From Imbricaverruca yamaguchii (taxonomy: Eukaryota; Arthropoda; Thecostraca; Neoverrucidae): DNA of 64,000 nt. Both the position numbers and the translations under genes were made by a program. The DNA is taken from assembly GCA_034440575.1 (NCBI GenBank), contig JAOTOL010001325.1, positions 62,001 through 126,000 on the forward strand. The letters run 5' to 3'. A model generated the notes under the pieces. The model was not told the DNA's origin and did not search any database. It saw only the letters and a list, made by a program, of their open reading frames with translations. Each line of letters opens with the position of its first letter. The first letter of the stretch is position 1. This document shows positions 43,052 through 52,314 of this stretch, piece by piece.

Positions 43052-43686
43052 ACACGCTGCAGCTTATGCTTAGATTTAGATTAAAATTAACTCGCTTAGC
43101 AACGGACAAGAAAGCCAACTATCATTCACTATAAATCGCTACCTCCTATACTGTCAGTTAATTATCAAAGTACCTCAAGAAAAGCAACACGCTAAGCAGA
43201 AACTATGAAACATTTTTTTTTAACAAATAAATAAAATGCCTAATCTAATTGTCTTCTACACAAGTAGACAACCATATGAATACCCCTTTTGATATCACTT
43301 ATGGCTAGACAGAAAAATGAACAGTCACACAGCACTTAAGAATACCACCAACTTACTACCAATTAAACTATCTTAAACTTAAACACCAAACACACTATGC
43401 ACCAACTACAGAAATCGAAGCGACGAGAACGCGCCTAAAGCCACGAGGCCTCGCCTAAAAACAAGATGGCGCACGGCAGCGTCGCTAGGTTGATATAGTC
43501 TAATTTGCTTGCTACGAAAATGCTTATCAGATAAAAACTAATGAAATATAATCATAGAAGTAATTGCTAAACACCTATCCACAGTTTAGACTAGAGTACT
43601 GCCCTGTTCTGCAACGACTTATCTGGAAAGCTGGAGCTCCAAACGGACGTCCTTCCACCATGACACCTGGCGGCAAACTGATTTGT
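43052..43686 (-). promoter_or_regulatory. CR1 5' UTR, probable internal promoter region
   Basis: The region between the element's 5' end and ORF1 is conserved in the plus copy at 52315-53039. It contains the palindrome CGAGGCCTCG and AAGATGGCGC (43463-43472 on the plus strand), which resembles a YY1 site like the one in mammalian L1 promoters. LINE promoters are internal, so this region is the natural candidate. Activity cannot be judged from sequence. Confidence 0.5.
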
Positions 43687-43690
43687 TTTA

Positions 43691-43969
43691 TTATTTTGCA
43701 CAAGTTTCTAACTCCTTGAATTTGGCATCAAATGTTTCTAGTTTTTCGTATATTGTGTACCATAGACCGATTCTGCTCCAAAGCAGGCTGTTAGGAGGGG
43801 CATAGCTGAGATGGACCACATCAAAGTCTAGTCTTAGCACACCGTCCCTGAACGCTCTTGCCTGAGTGGAATTTGTCACCTCTATATAGGTAGGAAACTT
43901 CTCCAATCCCACAATGTCGCTCAATTTCTTATTAAAAAAAAAATTAATTGGAACTTTTGTGTGAAGCAC
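43691..43969 (-). CDS. Unassigned 92-codon open frame next to CR1 5' end
   Basis: The frame encodes a non-repetitive protein segment of ordinary composition, with phrases such as VGLEKFPTYIEVTNSTQARA and WSRIGLWYTIYEKLETFDAK. Its stop lies only a few bases before the CR1 5' end. I do not recognise the product. It has no copy elsewhere in the window, unlike most of the DNA around it. It might be an exon piece or part of an unrecognised element. The ATG is not supported by any other signal. Confidence 0.25.
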   Translation of the reverse strand: MLHTKVPINFFFNKKLSDIVGLEKFPTYIEVTNSTQARAFRDGVLRLDFDVVHLSYAPPNSLLWSRIGLWYTIYEKLETFDAKFKELETCAK

Positions 43970-44095
43970 GTTCCGATGCAGCTAGGACTTGCACACAATT
44001 TCCTCTGACGGTACAATGCACTCTACAGAAACATTTTAGTTCGTCTTGCGAAGGCTGCATATCTTGCGCTTGGAATGAAAAGAAAGCTCATAATA

Positions 44096-44163
44096 CAGGG
44101 GTGTCGATTTTTTAAAAACATTGGGGGGCGAAATGCCAACGCACTAGATCACCCCCCCCCCCC

Positions 44164-44198
<35 letters not shown>

Positions 44199-44842
44199 CT
44201 CATCGGATTTCGCTCACTATATTTTCAGATCTCAGAAATTCTGAGTTATTATTTCACGATGTGTATGTTTGTGTTATTCAGCATCCTCACCAACGGGGAA
44301 AATCCTCCCATAACTGATCAAGTCACATAATTAAAAGAGCGGTGCACAGTACATGTCAGCATAACAGCTCTGAGTAATAGCATGCGACTGCAGTGTCATA
44401 CAGTGGGCTCGGATTTATCGTAATCGTCATCGTCATGGTCACCGTCACCGTCACCGTCACCGTCACCGTCACCGTCACCGTCACCGTCACCATTGCGCTC
44501 CTGTCCTCACTCCACACACCGACAATCACACACCGGCTTAAATAAAAATATTTCAGCTATCAGATGCCGGCTAAAACACAATAGCTCTTGATGGAGCATA
44601 GGAGCACAGCAAACCTGAACGGTGGTGACGATGGGTGAAAGTATTTCCTTGTTGCTTAACATTACGGAGGGGCGAAGCCAAAGTTGTGATGGGGCGACTC
44701 CAATATCGGGGAATGGATACAGCTGCCACAAAAACAGAGACATCGCAAACAATGCCCTCTGATTAATCATGTGCGTTGGTGTCAGTGATATAATAGTCGT
44801 GAAATAGGGTGGGAATGTCACTTTCTGAATACTCAATCGACA
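44096..44842. mobile_element. Repeat bounded by AGGGGTGTCGATT inverted ends
   Basis: AGGGGTGTCGATT at 44097 and its complement AATCGACACCCCT at 44829-44841 bound a 746-bp interval. Inside are a C run plus a long A run (44153-44189), CTCATCGGATTTCGCTCACT and a hexanucleotide repeat. CAGGGG-type ends are typical of hAT elements, but no 8-bp target duplication is evident and no transposase is present. The left part matches the C-run/A-run repeats at 33225 and 34140. Confidence 0.55.
44421..44492. repeat. (CACCGT)n hexanucleotide repeat
   Basis: TCATCGTCATGG leads into about nine copies of TCACCG. It is a simple-sequence repeat within the CAGGGG-ended element. Confidence 0.93.
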
Positions 44843-45739
44843 CCCCTCTCCTTGATGCATGCTTATGAAGTCTTCGCGTCTCCTTTATAACAGTATCCTG
44901 TTATATCCCATTAATACATATCCCGTTAATATGTAGCGTGTGTATGTTCTCGATAAGGAAGGGTGAAATACGAACATTTCGCAGTGCAATTTCAATTAAA
45001 AGGATTACCTATAATGTGATGTCGACGCGCCCCTAAACTCCAATCCACCACCACCTATAATGTGCTCTGGCATACAATACCAGTGTACAGCATAGTTATT
45101 ATTATCTCTACCAAGTATATAGCTCTTAAATTATGCATATCAAAACAAATTATAAATGTACAGTCATAAGTAACTAAACCTTTAGCTCAAATTTGAGTCT
45201 GAGACATCAAAAACATTTTAAATGACACTAATTCCATGGCAAATTTCGCCATCCTACCGTGCTCGTTTCGACATCTCACACCTAACGAAAAACCATTATT
45301 TTAAACCTGATTGGTGTAGTCATCGTGATCACCGAGTCTAGTTAGTCACCACACACGACACCAAGCAAACTAAAATGCACACCGAATTGCAGGCATTAAT
45401 AAGCGCAATCGTTCTACTATTTGCTTTTTAACAACAGTCTGAAGACTCCGTCCGTACCCAATGGCGCAGCCAAGACCAAGAATAAGACACACTAGGTACA
45501 TGCCTCTTCAGTCACGGCCAAGGAGGCCGAAAAGGTCATCCCAGAAGATTCCCAGAAGGGCCATTCGATGGTTTGAAAATGGATATGTCAGCTGGAATGG
45601 TTTCTTTGCTACAGTCGGAAATAAATATGTGCAAAATTTTGGAATGTGGAAATAATGGCAGAAATCAAAACAATTTTCAAATCGGCGGAACTGGTATGGT
45701 CCCCACCCCGTAGGTCTATTTTTTCTCAACCAATTCGCT
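44843..45739. other. No gene recognised; one tail fragment
   Basis: GATGTCGACGCGCCCCTAAA at 45017-45036 is a diverged LINE/SINE tail. A 64-codon Arg-rich frame at 45461-45655 has no assignment. The rest is AT-rich without visible repeats. Confidence 0.45.
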
Positions 45740-47470
45740 TTTTTGGGGCCCCAGCCATATGCTAAGGCATATGGCTGGGGCCTCGGCCCTGCCGCTTTTT
45801 GCGAAGCTCGGTAAACTTTGCAGGGCCCGGTGTATTTTCGGCCTACCGTTGTGCTCTTTGGGTTCCGCTGTATTTTATTGAGGCGATTATTTTCCGCACA
45901 TGTGTTGAAACCTCAGCACAACCTGGGCTCCTCCGATATAATTCATCGGGATCCCAGCGCGACTTTTATGTCCCAGGTGTGTAGTTTCGGAGGGCCCGGA
46001 GCAGTTTTCTAGATTCCACGCAAATTTTCGTGACTTCTTAATTATTTAAAGTCCGAGTTCTGGCCTCATTTTCCGGGCACGAGACGCTATATATTTATGT
46101 CTCACCGCGATTTTTCGAGCTCCAGTACGCCATTATTACGGGACCATACGCACATTTTTAAGAGATCTGGGGGTACGTTTGGAGCTCTGGAGAGATGTTC
46201 CTAACTCGGACAAATGTTTTTCGGAATCTCTCATTATTTTAGATGGCATCGGCTTACTTTTTATGGAGTTCAGGTGTGGCTTTTCGGTCCATGCTGTATT
46301 TGCAGAAGGGAATTTGTGATGCCCCGACCCAACGTTTTGGTACTACCACCGGAATTCTGGTTCCAGTACATGATATTTGTGGATATGGTCTCGAATTCTC
46401 TGGGCGTGTTGTAATTAGCTGCGCCCCAGCGCGATTTTGGTGAACCCTGGTGCAAACTTCCGTGGGCCTGGTGTAAGTTTTAAGGCGCTCGGTGTATCCA
46501 CTTACAGCCCGCTTTGCGATTTTTGGGGCCCCGGCACGAATGCATCGGGCCCAGCGCGATTTTTTTTTGGAACCGGCACGATTCTTGGGAGCCTACCCGT
46601 TCAGTATGGAGTGGGTGGGGTGTCATTTTCCCTCTGGTATGCCACTGCGGCTGCTCGACGTGTTTTTCTTCGCAGATGGCACCATCGAGAGTAGAAAGGC
46701 CCGTCGGATAATTTTATTTCGGGACATATTCTGAATTGTCTGGTGATCGCGTCAATTCGATAGCCCCCTTGTGATTTTCGGGGTCAAGCCTTTTCTTGCA
46801 AGTCCCCTCCATGATATTTTTTGTACCCCAGTACGATTCTTCGGGCTTTCGGTGCGCTGTTTTTTTTTAGGTTCCCCAGCATTATCATTTTTTTCGGGGA
46901 TCGACGCCTTCCTAATTTGTGGATCGCTAACACAATTTTTGTGTCCGTAGGGTGACATTCTGGGGAGATATTGGTTCTTGGGAAGCCAGCTGCGACTTGT
47001 GGGGCTCCGGCGCGGTATTATGGCCTCCAGTGAGATTTTCAAGGGAAGCGACGTGAATTTGTTTTGGTCTAAGTGCGATTTTTGGCCCCTTGGTCACTTG
47101 TTTGGATCCCTTGCGCGAGTTTTAGTGACTATGACACGTTTTGGAGGATTTTGGAGCCATTGTTGGGATCCCAGAGTGAATTTTCGTATCTGGCCTGTTT
47201 TTATTTTCCCTGGCTTAATGTTTGGGTGATCCCAACGAGACTTTTAGAGCACCAGTACGACCTGTCATGCCTCTAAGAGTGATTTACAGGGGCCCGGGCG
47301 AGAAATATTGGTATCCCAGGCTGAGCGTAATTTTCATGGGGTCCCGGCCCTACCGTTTGTGGCCCAGTTGTGATTTTCTGATACCGAGCACGATTTTTTT
47401 CATGCATCGGCAAGGATGGATGATAAGGCAACAGGGATACAATGTAATTCAGATCACAGAAGTTTTGCTG
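45740..47470 (+). mobile_element. GC-rich degenerate block B
   Basis: Units resembling CCCAGCGCGATTTTTGGGGC recur at about 20-bp spacing. The block is collinear with block A: 46050-46260 matches 5430-5640, and 46930-47170 matches 6050-6290, both at clearly lower identity than A to C. Block D (62345-64000, opposite strand) is its closer relative, sharing for instance GTACTACCNCCGGAATTCTGG-type sequence near 46350. It starts with a perfect hairpin and runs at its right end into an AT-rich repeat. Confidence 0.75.
45747..45782. repeat. Perfect 16-bp hairpin at the start of block B
   Basis: GGCCCCAGCCATATGC at 45747-45762, the tetraloop TAAG, and its exact reverse complement at 45767-45782. It sits exactly where the GC-rich block begins. 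Confidence 0.9.
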
Positions 47471-47499
47471 CAATGCATGGCTTCCTTTTGTTCATGTTG

Positions 47500-47820
47500 A
47501 GATTGATTTGCCCCATATTATTATTGAATATATGCACATTGCCATTGGACATTTAGGTGAGTAGGTACCTAGGTAAATATCAAGCTTATGGGGTGATTGG
47601 CCGCTGAATATATATATATTTACTTTGTATGTCCACAATCTCAATAACTGACTGCTGTTGACTGACATGGGTTTTGTGCATGCCTGACAATGTGCATGTC
47701 TGGAAATTAAGAATGGTATGAATACAGATCAAGCTCCATATGCATGTGCCTTTGCTATTGGTCATGTGTGCAAACATCATGACTGTGCAATTGTTATCTA
47801 GTGGCCTTGCAGATTATGTC
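47500..47820 (+). repeat. Dispersed AT-rich repeat, copy 1
   Basis: The segment matches 59770-60100 in inverted orientation: ATATTATTGAATATATGCAC, TAGGTACCTA, AATCTCAATAACTGACTG, CCATATGCATGTGC and TTGCTATTGGTCATGTGT occur in the same order. Divergence is moderate. Confidence 0.78.
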
Positions 47821-47834
47821 AGACAATCTCGTGT

Positions 47835-48186
47835 TAGATGCATCAACATCAGCTTATCTCAACATTGTATGATGGAACTTGCAAAATGGAAAAAACCCAG
47901 CTCCTATTTGTTTTATTTTCACACAATTTTAGATTGTGCAGCAAGAGGTGGAGAGTCGATCCACTATCCAATCGAAATCATTTATTTCAGTGCAAAATGT
48001 GCTGGTTGGCGTTAACCAAGTTTTCTCAGTAGCATGCCATTTTCAATTTTTTCTTTTAACTTTCCTATCTGCACAAAAATGTCATAGGTTATTGGAGGCC
48101 CAAATCAACATTGATGGGACCAAGATCAAAATTTGTGGGGTCATGACCCCCACAAAAGGATACAAATCGACGCCCCTGCCATGATT
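47835..48186 (+). repeat. CAGGGG-ended repeat, copy 1
   Basis: The segment shares order with 48925-49290 (same strand) and with 51270-51587 and 51588-52314 (opposite strand). Shared parts are CATCAGC..TCTCA..ATT, GGTGGAGAGTC.ATCCACTATC, ATCAACATTG.TGG and CACAAAAGGATACAAATCGA followed by CGCCCCTG. The CGCCCCTG end, read on the other strand, is CAGGGGCG. No coding capacity is evident. Confidence 0.75.
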
Positions 48187-48924
48187 GTACAGTTCAAACT
48201 GGAATGTCATCTGATCCGCTTATGCACATTTGTGTTTGTCCGCAGAACACGAGTACTTGACCCCATGTTAAAATGGGATGGGAAACGTCGCGATCTGGTC
48301 GAACTTTGCCATCCAATTTTAAATGTTCACTGGAATGAACGGGACAAGTTTATAACTGACCTGGTGAGCTGAAGACAAATAGGTTTGCTTGTAGAAAAAG
48401 CAAAAATGGAATTGACCATAGCGTATGATTTCAGAAAAGTTTTCCGCAACCAAGTTTATATCATTTTTTTTTTAAACCTTCGCTGACGTCATGCAGACTT
48501 GAAGGATCTACCCTCTGGCAAACGTACATTTTATACAGTGCAGGTGCCTATTTCAGTGCACGTCTGTTTCGGTTCCATATTATTTTTCACAATCACAACC
48601 CGTTTCTGTGCTTTGTGTTCCTGGCACTAGGATTGACACATGCATGATATTTATTAAGAACACCAAGCTTAACATTAATAGGTACTTATTTGTGGTTGCT
48701 GTCTTTGTTTTTTGTTTTTTGTTTTTTGGTGAATAACTTCAGTACCCCTGATTCTCTACTCTGGCAGCTGACAATTTGACAATTGTATCGCTAAGCATGA
48801 ATAATTGTACTGTGTTTTGCTCCATACTTTGTGTCATGGCATGCTAGTCACAAAGATGCGCGCTTTATATCATTTTTTTATAGCTTGCATTTGAGTCACA
48901 AGAGCAGTTTTTTAGACAATCTTA
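48187..48924. other. No gene recognised
   Basis: The stretch contains a (TTTTTTG)n-like run at 48704-48728. The 79-codon frame at 48133-48372 starts inside the preceding repeat and has no recognisable domain. Confidence 0.4.
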
Positions 48925-49290
48925 TTTCTAATCCATCAGCATCTGCTAATCTCAGCATTTTATCATGCAAGTTATACTTCCACAGCGGAGGGAAATCCAG
49001 TTATTTTGTTGTTATTTTTGCACAATTTTCAATTTTGCAGCAAAAGGTGGAGAGTCAGTCCACTATCTAAACTAATCTGTTTCTTTACAGTACAAAATAC
49101 TCTGGTTAACATCAACTAAGTTTTCTATACAGCATGGTGTTTTCTTCTTTTTTCTTCTTTTTTTTACCTTTTTTTGTGAACATAAAAGCAGGATGGCTTA
49201 TTGAGGGGGGGGGCAAAGTGAACATGGGGGGGGGGGGCAAGATCAACATTGGTGGGGCCATGGCCCACACAAAAGGATATAAATCGACGT
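48925..49290 (+). repeat. CAGGGG-ended repeat, copy 2
   Basis: It matches copy 1 and the two inverted copies near 51.3-52.3 kb. Two long G runs at 49205-49240 precede CAAGATCAACATTGGTGGGG and AAAAGGATATAAATCGACG. The terminal CGACGTTCCTGG is a mutated form of CGACGCCCCTG. Confidence 0.75.
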
Positions 49291-50049
49291 TCCTGGCATA
49301 ATATCATGATATTTGGATTAAGGCTTTCCTCACGTATTTCAGATTAATGATAGAGCTGTTCCAAATTGAATATGCAAATCCTAACTTAAATGTTGACGAT
49401 AATTACGAATCACCAATGAACGTTTCATTTCATTTTTTAAATTTTGTGATTTTCCAATGGATAAGAGCATCGCTATGTACAAAAATAACAGAAAGGCCTT
49501 TCTGCTCTCCTGAGGTGAAGCACTGCCTTAAGTGCCTTGGTGGGCGGACCACCCCTGATCCGCACTAGGATGAGTCACATCCATGCTTTTAATGAAAAAT
49601 AACATCGGGTATCCAGTTTAGTACTTGAAATACTTAATTTCAGAAGAAACAAAATCATTTCAACTGATTGCCGGCCTGACCAGCAGGCGTTTCTGAGCGG
49701 ACTGTTCTCTCCTCGAGTATGACGCCACAGCCACTGGTGGCTGGACAACAATACGCGATTAGTTCCGCCACAGTGGGCTCGCCGGCCCGGCCCGCTCCAC
49801 CAGCCCACTGCCTCCCGCTCAGACAGCTAGTCAGAAAACCGGCAGCAATTGCCAAACTTTCGCCAAATGCACTCGGCAATCTTGATTTGAGAAAATACGG
49901 GGCTCCGCCTCGCTTCATTAACATAGATTGTTGCCGGAACTACAAATGTCAGCACAATACAGAGCTTGTTGCACAAAAGAAAGCATTCCGGTGGTGGTCT
50001 TGTCCTACTGGTGGCGTCGCACTGCTTCCGTGCTGGCTCCCGGCGATCT
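49291..50049. other. No gene recognised
   Basis: Frames on both strands at 49575-50051 overlap and show no recognisable domain. No repeat copy was noticed. Confidence 0.4.
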
Positions 50050-50456
50050 GATGTCCTAGTGTTCTGGTGTGCTGGGGTTCCGGTGTCCCGGTGTTGGTGT
50101 CTCGGTATCCCGGCGTTCCGGTGTCACTGTCCCGGTGTCCTGGTGTTCCGCGTCTAGGTGAGCCGGTGTTAGTATCGCGGTGTTGGTGTCCCAGTATCCT
50201 GCCTCCCGGTGTTCGTGCTCAGTGTCCCGATGTTTAGTTGTCCCGGTGCTCCGGTGTCAAAATGTACTCTTGTCCGAATGTCCCGGTGAGTATCGCAGTG
50301 TTCAAGCATCTCAGTGTTGGCGTCCCGGCATCTGTTGTTGGTGCCCGTGTCCCGATATCCCAGTGTTCATGTGCTGGTGTCTCGTCATCCCGGTGACTCG
50401 GTGTTGATGTTCCGGCTTCCCGGTGCCCCCGTGTCCCGGTTTATTGTCCAAGTGAC
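50050..50456. repeat. Degenerate ~10-bp minisatellite (GTGTCCCGGT)
   Basis: GTCCCGGTGTT-like units with many substitutions run through about 400 bp. Translated frames are Cys/Val-rich low-complexity sequence and not genes. Confidence 0.85.
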
Positions 50457-51269
50457 ACCTAGAAACGCCTGGTGGACGATTCTGGGCGATCTAGCGTCTC
50501 GTCGTCACAGCTAACGAGAGTGGTAAGGGATGTCATGCTGGAGGGAGACGGGTTAGAATATGGAGGCCGAGAGGTGCGAGGGCGAGGATGAGGGTGAGAC
50601 ACAGCGACACGGGTACACGGTGGTGGGCCGTTTGTGATCATTACCACCAGTGTCGGAATGTAGGAATGTCGAAATGGCTGGACGCGTTCGGCAATGTGGC
50701 TAGGATTAGGCCGGATAAATGAGCGAGCCGATGAACCAACATGGAGTGTAGGCAGAGCCACTAGAAATGGGCCGACAGCCGGAGTAATGAATACGTACGC
50801 ATAGCCGAGCTTAAAGGCATTACGCTCTTCATACTGTTGCCTTTCATCAGAACACGGCGTGGGCACGAACAGTGCAGGTACGTGCCGTCCAGGTCAAGTT
50901 CGCCTCGCAACGCAGGCGCACAGGGCAAACGTTGACCCGGCCGACCCTCAGGGCGTGTGACCGGCCGCCGGATTACGTGACCGGCACCTCAAAGAGCACA
51001 TGTAGGCTCCGTCCGCACGAACGCAACGCACGGATTCGCTGAGGGATCAGTGTACGGCCATTCGATGATTTATTACGTTTCGTGACGTCATCAAAGCGCC
51101 GGCCGCTTTTGCCGTGTCAATGTCATCGGAAAACTGGTTATGTTTGGCAATCGGTGCTGCTATAAATATCAGCGGATCTGCAAGGGATGACACTTTTCTC
51201 GACAGGTTGTTAATTCTTAGTTCAAAATGATTTCTCACCGACTCAGCAGTTGCTTAGTTTATCGTCAGC
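50457..51269. other. No gene recognised
   Basis: The minus-strand 135-codon frame 50459-50866 is Pro/Ser/Arg-rich with no recognisable domain. Its stop lies at the edge of the minisatellite. Confidence 0.4.
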
Positions 51270-51587
51270 CAGGGGGGTCGATTTGTATCCTTTTGTGGGG
51301 CTATGGCCGCACCAATGTTGATCTTGGCCCCCCAATAAGCCATGCTGTTTTTATGTTCATAAGAAAGCTAAAGGAAAAAAGAAAAACATCATGCAGTATA
51401 GAAAACTTAGTTAATATTAATCAGATGATTTTGTACTGTAAATGTCCAGATAGTGGACTGACTCTCCACCTTTTGCTGCAAAATTGAAAATTGTGCAAAA
51501 AACAACAACAATATAACTGGATTTCCCTCCACTGTGGAAGTACCACTTGCATCATAAAATGCTGAGATTAGCAGACGCTGACGGATT
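51270..51587 (-). repeat. CAGGGG-ended repeat, copy 3 (inverted)
   Basis: It starts CAGGGGGGTCGATTTGTATC and is the inverted counterpart of 48925-49290, with CACCAATGTTGATCTTGGCC and GACTGACTCTCCACCTTTTG in the matching places. Its distal end GCAGACGCTGACGGATT abuts the next copy directly. Confidence 0.78.
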
Positions 51588-52314
51588 CAGGGGCGTCAAT
51601 TTCTATTCTTTTGTGGGGACCATGGCCCCACCAATGTTGATCTTGGCCCGTTCGATGTTGATTTGGGCCCCAATAGCCACTGCTATATTCATACTTGTAA
51701 GAAAGCTAGAGGAAAAAAACGAATAGCACCGTGCTACTTAGAATACTTAGTTGAACCAACCAACACTCTTTGTAGTGAAATGAAGATTTGGATTGGATAG
51801 TGGATTGACTATCCACTTCTTGCTGCAAAATTTAACATTGGGTCTGTTCCTGATCCTGCTCCAAAAAAGACTAGAGCAACTTGGAGCAGTTCGGAGCAGG
51901 CTCGGCAAAAGAGAGCGCTAGAACGTCTGGAGTAACTTTGAGTAAAAATTCAGCTGTTAGTGCTTGTATTATCGTTACATATATGACAGAGATGTTTAAA
52001 ACTTGTTGACGAAGATTCCCCAAAGTGCTTCGCAAATGTATCATCAGCGCTACATTTGTGATACTCCAAGCTGCTCCAAGCTGCCCCTGCCCTCGGCCGG
52101 AGTAAGTTGGAGTAAGTTGAAGTAGATTGGAGCTACCCCGTTCTGCTCCGAAAACGCGTGGGAACACGGAGCAGCTACTCCAAGTTGCTCGGAGCAGCTT
52201 GGAGCAGGGTCAGGAACAGACCTATTGTGTGGAAAAACAAAGAAGTTGGATTTCCGTCCACTTTGCAAGCATAGCCTAAATCATAAAATGTTGAGATTAG
52301 GTGATGCTGATGAT
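51588..52314 (-). repeat. CAGGGG-ended repeat, copy 4, carrying a MITE
   Basis: It starts CAGGGGCGTCAATTTCTATTC at 51588 and follows copy 3 head to tail. The repeat is interrupted by a 382-bp insertion at 51841-52222 and continues with TGTGTGGAAAAACAAAGAAG to GATGCTGATGA. CR1 begins immediately after, at 52315. Confidence 0.78.
51841..52222. mobile_element. MITE with ~26-bp terminal inverted repeats
   Basis: The left end GGTCTGTTCCTGATCCTGCT and the right end (reverse complement GGTCTGTTCCTGACCCTGCT) match for about 26 bp with one difference. Flanks are CATTG and TATTG, a possible 4-5 bp target duplication. The uninterrupted repeat copies lack this segment, which confirms an insertion. The interior is rich in GGAGC/GCTCC motifs and has no coding capacity. 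Confidence 0.85.

Larger units (their letters stand above)
40361..43686 (-). mobile_element. CR1 LINE, 5' part with 5' UTR, ORF1 and endonuclease
   Basis: Read on the minus strand, the element begins at about 43686 (CAGTTTGCCGCCAGGTG), has a ~635-bp 5' UTR, ORF1 from 43051, ORF2 endonuclease from about 42000, a linker, and RT motif 1 ending near 40361. The plus-strand copy at 52315 starts at the same base pattern, which defines the 5' end. Together with 36134-37078 it forms an almost full-length CR1 split by another LINE. Confidence 0.9.
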
